A DNA stretch of 37,716 bases. Source: Bacteroidales bacterium (GTDB taxonomy: Bacteria; Bacteroidota; Bacteroidia; Bacteroidales; UBA12077). Location of the stretch: NCBI GenBank assembly GCA_030637515.1, contig DAOWGM010000128.1, forward strand, positions 1-37,716. Direction: 5' to 3'. The notes beneath the pieces were generated by a model. That model had not been told where the DNA came from, searched no databases, and saw nothing but the letters and a program-made list of their open reading frames with translations. This document shows positions 33,869 to 37,716 of this stretch, piece by piece. Within the stretch, counting starts at the first letter, position 1, and each line of letters opens with the position of its first letter. The position numbers and the translations under genes are program-made.

Positions 33869-34101
33869 ATTATTTCTATTCTAAATTATTCAAGTGCTAA
33901 AGTTACATTTTTTATCTTATCCAATAAATAATCAGGATAGTTTTATACATTATAGTTTTTAATATAGAATTTTTAAATACTAAGTAATCATTTTTAAGAA
34001 TTTTATTCTACCAATGAATAATAAAGTCAAAAAAGAGTCTTCAATTTAGATATAAAACATAAAAACTGTATTTTAAGAACCTAATATTACCTAATTCATT
34101 G

Positions 34102-34109
34102 TATTTTTG
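34102..34109 (+). promoter_or_regulatory. Putative -7 element of xdhC
   Basis: TATTTTTG fits TAnnTTTG and lies 27 bases before ATG 34136. No matching -33 TTTG. The rest of the 267-base ygeY-xdhC gap is plain AT-rich sequence. Confidence 0.35.
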
Positions 34110-34135
34110 ATATGTAAAAATTAAAGTAATTTATT

Positions 34136-35092
34136 ATGGATGTTTGGAGTTTTATTCAAAAAGAATTATCAGAAAATAATAATGTAATGCTTATAACTGT
34201 TGTTGAACGAAACGGAAGTAGTCCGGGTATTGTAGGGTTTAAAATGGCAATTTCAGAAACTGGAGCAATGACAGGTTCAATTGGTGGTGGTGTAATGGAA
34301 TACAACATGGTTGAATTAGCAAAAAAGGAGGCAAAAATAGGAAACCAAAAAGCATTCATTAAGAAACAAATACATAAAGCTGATGCAGGAAAAGATAAAT
34401 CAGGTTTAATGTGCTCTGGGGAGCAAACTCATGCTTTTACTCTGTTTGATTCTTCTAAAAAAGAAATCATTAATAATATTACAAATCGATTAGATAAAGG
34501 AGAAAATGGAGCTCTTACTTTAAATCAAAATGGAATCTCTTTTGATGAAACAATAACAGTATCCAACAAAATCAACTACCAATTTAGAAATGAAGAGAAC
34601 TGGGAATACACAGAACAAATCGGTTTAAAACCTACGCTTTACATTTTTGGAGCAGGTCACGTGAGCTTACCAATGAGTCAGATATTTAGAATATTGGATT
34701 TCAATGTTGTGGTTTACGATAACCGTGATGAACTTTCTACATTCGAAAATAACCAATACGCACATCGTAAAAAAATTATTGACTTTAAAGAAATTTCTGA
34801 TTTAGTTCCCGAAGGAGAAAACAGTTACGCTGTAATAATGACAGTCGGCCATAAAAGCGACGAATTGGTACTTAAACAACTCGTTACTAAAAAGCTAAAG
34901 TATCTGGGAATGATTGGAAGTAAAAACAAAGTAAAAACCATATATGACTCTCTAATTAACAAAGGAATTTCTGAAACTGATCTTGCAAAAGTAGATTCAC
35001 CAATCGGCTTATCCATAAACAGCAAATCAACGGCTGAAATAGCAATTAGTATTGCAGCTAAAATTATTCAAGTAAAAAATACAAACAAATAA
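34136..35092 (+). CDS. xdhC: XdhC/CoxI family molybdenum cofactor sulfurtransfer/insertion chaperone
   Basis: A 318-residue protein with both XdhC domains. The N-terminal CoxI part has VVERNGSSPGIVGFKMA and TGSIGGGVMEYNMV. The C-terminal Rossmann domain has TLYIFGAGHVSLPM, YDNRDEL, MTVGHKSDELVL, YLGMIGSKNKV and GLSINSKSTAEIAIS. XdhC binds the Mo cofactor, keeps it sulfurated and hands it to the hydroxylase. LMCSGEQTHAF contains the Cys region often important in the family. The E. coli counterpart in the purine cluster is YqeB. It probably serves XdhAB, XdhD or both, although the genes lie over 13 kb apart. The companion YqeC is not present. Confidence 0.92.
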   Translation: MDVWSFIQKELSENNNVMLITVVERNGSSPGIVGFKMAISETGAMTGSIGGGVMEYNMVELAKKEAKIGNQKAFIKKQIHKADAGKDKSGLMCSGEQTHAFTLFDSSKKEIINNITNRLDKGENGALTLNQNGISFDETITVSNKINYQFRNEENWEYTEQIGLKPTLYIFGAGHVSLPMSQIFRILDFNVVVYDNRDELSTFENNQYAHRKKIIDFKEISDLVPEGENSYAVIMTVGHKSDELVLKQLVTKKLKYLGMIGSKNKVKTIYDSLINKGISETDLAKVDSPIGLSINSKSTAEIAISIAAKIIQVKNTNK

Positions 35093-35301
35093 TTGATTTA
35101 TAATATTTTATAATTAATAAGCTTTCAGCTCTATCCTACTTCTATGAAGATGAATTTCTAAAAGAAAATTCCCTTCGAAATTCAATAATAAAGAGCTATT
35201 CCTTAAAATTATATTTGCTTTTACATTGCAAATACTCTAATTGACTTTAATGAATATTTAGGTTATATTGCATATAATAGCATTTCTCTAAATTTTATCT
35301 A

Positions 35302-36315
35302 ATGAATAAAGAAATAGAGATAATAAAGAAGATTATTAACATACTTCCCAAAAGTGAATATTTACAGAATAAGTTTTTTGAATCCGATGCTGAAATTGTA
35401 AACTATCATAACAAAAAGCTATTATTCTCAGTTGATGAATTTTCACAAGAAGATTTTTTCAATGATAATAACCCTTATGAATTAGGTAAAAATGTAACAA
35501 TTGCAACAATAAGTGATGTACTAGCAAGTGGAGGAACGCCATTATTTTATGCACACAGCTTAACAATAGACAGCGAAAAATGGGATAGTAAATTTATTGA
35601 AGCGTTTACTCAAGGTATTGCTATTGTGCTTAAAGAAGCAATGGCAGGCTTTATAGGTGGAGATTTGGGAATATCAAAATTGTGGAAATACACAGGTGTT
35701 GTTATAGGTGAAGCTGAAAATCCAATTACGAGAATTGGAGCAGCAGAAGGTAATCTGATATATATGACCGGTCAGCTTGGCGCAGGAAATATTGAAGCTG
35801 CAAAAAAGCTCTATTTGAACAATAATGTTAAAGGAAACAATTTAACCCTACCAAGTCTTAAATTAAATTTAAGATATAAAGAATCCAGGTTTATAAACAA
35901 ATATGCTACGTCTTGTATTGATTCAAGCGATGGTGTTTTGAGTGCCATTAATACGATTTCAGATTTAAATAATGTAGGTTTCAAAATTACTAAACTTCCA
36001 TATTCAGAAGAAGGCATCAAATTTTGTGAATTAATATCTAAACCAAAATGTTTGCTTTTCATGGGAGAATGCGGAGAATACGAACTCGTATTTACAATTA
36101 AAGAAGAAAGTAATGATTCTTTTATTCAAGAGGCAAACAACAATCAACTTTCTTTCACACAAATTGGAACGATTCAAATCAAAAATCAAAAATTATTACA
36201 AACCGAAGATGATTATATTGATTTAGCGAAATACAAAATAAGTGCCAGAGACTATAATAATATTAGTGAATATTTAACTGAACTAATAAATTATGTCAGA
36301 AATCACAAAAAATAG
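35302..36315 (+). CDS. AIR-synthase family ATP-binding protein (ThiL/SelD-like), function unassigned
   Basis: A 337-residue member of the PurM/ThiL/SelD/HypE fold. The N-terminal half has SVDEFSQEDFF, NPYELGKNVTIATISDVLASGGTP (the conserved dimer helix and ATP site) and GFIGGDLG. The C-terminal half has CIDSSDGVLSAI, PYSEEG and FMGECGEYELVFTI. The last two resemble ThiL, while the DVLASGG..LFYAH stretch also recalls SelD. There is no Gly-rich loop or Cys/Sec near residue 17 as in SelD, so selenide activation by the usual route is doubtful. The DD of ThiL is replaced by SDAEIVN. It overlaps the ketoacyl synthase gene by 23 bases, so both are expressed together. Role unknown. Confidence 0.75.
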   Translation: MNKEIEIIKKIINILPKSEYLQNKFFESDAEIVNYHNKKLLFSVDEFSQEDFFNDNNPYELGKNVTIATISDVLASGGTPLFYAHSLTIDSEKWDSKFIEAFTQGIAIVLKEAMAGFIGGDLGISKLWKYTGVVIGEAENPITRIGAAEGNLIYMTGQLGAGNIEAAKKLYLNNNVKGNNLTLPSLKLNLRYKESRFINKYATSCIDSSDGVLSAINTISDLNNVGFKITKLPYSEEGIKFCELISKPKCLLFMGECGEYELVFTIKEESNDSFIQEANNNQLSFTQIGTIQIKNQKLLQTEDDYIDLAKYKISARDYNNISEYLTELINYVRNHKK

Positions 36316-37582
36316 CAGAAGAGTTGTAATTACCGGTATCGGGCCTGTTTGTTCTAATGGAATAGGCAAAGATGAATTTTGGAAGAATATATTATCTCAA
36401 AAATTCATAGCGGAAAGAATTCCTGAAAAATATCAATCTTTTCATAATTATAAAACCAGCTTTTACATTCCTTTTCCTGAAATTAATTTAGATGATTTTA
36501 GTTTTTTGAAAAAATACTCCAGAATAATGGAAGCTACATCTGTTCTGGCTTTAGTTGGCACAGAGCTGGCATTAATTGATTCAGGAATTAAAGAAAATGC
36601 AAACTCTGATATTGCATCTGAAATATTCGAAAACTCAGGAATTATACTTGGTAATGGAATCGGCAGCTTAAATATGGGCTTTAGTTTTTATGTATTTCAT
36701 ACTTATAAAACGCTATTAAAAGATGCCCCAGGTGATTTCGTAAAACCAAAATTTAATAGAATGGTAATCCCTGCTACAATGCCTGATTCTGCAACTGCCT
36801 GGGTTTCCATTTTATATAAAATAAACTCGTTTAATTATACTATTAATGCAAGTTGTGCATCCGGAACTTATGCTATTGGAGAAGCATTTCGTAAAATTAA
36901 AGATGGTTATTCTGACATTATGATTACAGGCGGCGTTGAATGTCTGAAAGACGAGAGCGGTGCTATATTAAGAGGCTTTGATTCACTTGGAACTTTAACA
37001 AAATCAACAGATGGAAGACCTATGCCGTTCTCTTATGACAGAAGTGGATTTTTATTTGCCGAAGGTGGTGGATGTATTTTAATACTTGAAGAATTAGAAA
37101 TGGCTCAAAGTCGCGGAGCCAAAATATATGCTGAAATTGTAGATTATCAATCTAATAGTGATGCTCATAATATTGTTCAGGTACAGGAATCGGGAGAGCA
37201 AATCGCTAAATTATTGAAAAGTGTTATTAGTAGCCATAAGATTGATTATCTTAATACTCACGGAACAGGTACAGAGTTAAACGACAAAGTTGAGCAAAAA
37301 GTCATTAAAGAAATCTTTGGCAACAAGGAAAATCAACCTATTGTTAATTCAACGAAAAGTATTCTGGGACATACTATTGGAGCAAGTGGAGCACTCGAAA
37401 TAGCAGTAACTGCGCTTTCAATTAAGAACTCGAAAATTCATGCTAATTTATCTGATAATAACTTTGATGATTTGAATCTTGCTACTGAAACAGTTGACAT
37501 GGAAATCGATTATGCTTTGAAAACTTCTTACGGTTTTGGGGGTCACAATGCAGCTATTTTGTTAAAAAAATATAAAGAATGA
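36293..37582 (+). CDS. Beta-ketoacyl-ACP synthase family protein (KAS II/FabF-like)
   Basis: A 429-residue condensing enzyme with the complete catalytic set: nucleophile C188 in NASCASGTYAIG, H323 in NTHGTGTELND, and K355 plus H360 in NSTKSILGHTIG. The C-terminal TSYGFGGHNAAILL is typical of FabF-like synthases. It joins a malonyl-ACP unit to an acyl chain. It is not beside acpP or other fatty-acid genes in the visible sequence and overlaps the AIR-synthase gene. A secondary-metabolite role, such as the aryl-polyene/flexirubin type of Bacteroidetes, is possible but needs the sequence beyond the right edge. The catalytic assignment is firm. Confidence 0.9.
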   Translation: MSEITKNSRRVVITGIGPVCSNGIGKDEFWKNILSQKFIAERIPEKYQSFHNYKTSFYIPFPEINLDDFSFLKKYSRIMEATSVLALVGTELALIDSGIKENANSDIASEIFENSGIILGNGIGSLNMGFSFYVFHTYKTLLKDAPGDFVKPKFNRMVIPATMPDSATAWVSILYKINSFNYTINASCASGTYAIGEAFRKIKDGYSDIMITGGVECLKDESGAILRGFDSLGTLTKSTDGRPMPFSYDRSGFLFAEGGGCILILEELEMAQSRGAKIYAEIVDYQSNSDAHNIVQVQESGEQIAKLLKSVISSHKIDYLNTHGTGTELNDKVEQKVIKEIFGNKENQPIVNSTKSILGHTIGASGALEIAVTALSIKNSKIHANLSDNNFDDLNLATETVDMEIDYALKTSYGFGGHNAAILLKKYKE

Positions 37583-37633
37583 ATGTACGTTTATTTACCT
37601 AACCACAGGAGCTATATGCTGAAAACCAATTTA

Positions 37634-37709
37634 TTTGCCCCTAACCCTAAAGGGAGCAAATTGATTTTCCTAACACCCTTTAGTCCCGAAGGCTTTCGGG
37701 AGGGGCAAA
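37634..37709. repeat. Long palindromic repeat at the right edge
   Basis: TTTGCCCC (37634-37641) pairs with GGGGCAAA (37702-37709). CTAAAGGG (37647-37654) pairs with CCCTTTAG (37676-37683). TCCCGAA/TTCGGGA (37684-37701) forms a side hairpin with loop GGCT. It is far more GC-rich than its surroundings, which suggests a dispersed element. It lies 52 bases after the ketoacyl-synthase stop. Confidence 0.8.
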
Positions 37710-37716
37710 TGAGGAA

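Noticed and set aside
1-37716. tRNA or rRNA genes
   Set aside because: No cloverleaf with a conserved T-loop or any rRNA-like segment was seen in the gaps between genes.

Overview
This AT-rich window looks chromosomal and comes from a member of the Bacteroidota. The evidence is a Bacteroidetes-type LptD N-terminus, the amidase-MCE gene pair, promoters of the TTTG-N19-TAnnTTTG type, almost no Shine-Dalgarno sequences, and palindromic intergenic repeats of the 'tgtcattctga...aagaatct' kind common in this phylum. I cannot name a genus.

Layout. Bases 1-4.5 kb hold housekeeping envelope and replication genes: lptD (partial, minus strand), a cell-wall amidase with a C-terminal SPOR-like region, an MCE/MlaD lipid-transport protein, and dnaA closed by a clean terminator. 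Bases 4.7-35.1 kb hold a molybdenum-hydroxylase locus. It contains a molybdate ABC transporter (modABC), a two-subunit xanthine dehydrogenase (2Fe-2S/FAD subunit plus Mo subunit), a MocA/YgfJ-like nucleotidyltransferase, a 1073-residue YgfK-like flavo-iron-sulfur protein, an Lrp/AsnC regulator, two fold-type-II PLP enzymes, an XdhD-like Mo hydroxylase, SsnA, a hydantoinase/dihydropyrimidinase (HyuA), knotted carbamoyltransferase YgeW, M20 hydrolase YgeY and an XdhC chaperone. This matches the E. coli ygeW-ygeY-hyuA-ygfJ-ygfK-ssnA-xdhD region. Homologous clusters in gut bacteria have been linked to anaerobic urate/purine breakdown. Here the genes are reshuffled: the mod genes are fused to the locus, YgeX (diaminopropionate ammonia-lyase), YgfM, a carbamate kinase and a purine permease are absent, and a threonine-synthase-like enzyme is translationally coupled to xdhD.

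Passengers interrupt the locus. They are a YgjV-GNAT membrane protein, two lipoproteins, a small GIY-YIG nuclease bracketed by inverted repeats, two Rossmann oxidoreductases with a self-regulated TetR repressor, and a ten-cysteine protein made of two C_GCAxxG_C_C-type halves. The window ends with an AIR-synthase-family protein overlapping a ketoacyl synthase, then a long palindromic repeat.

Proposed joint action (inference). ModABC supplies molybdate. MocA-like and XdhC mature the cofactor. XdhAB and XdhD hydroxylate or reduce purines, with YgfK as a redox partner. SsnA, HyuA and YgeY open or trim amidine and ureide rings. YgeW recovers carbamoyl phosphate, and the PLP enzymes deaminate the remaining amino acid. 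Lrp, and a TTTACGTAAA palindrome found at two promoters, are the likeliest regulators.
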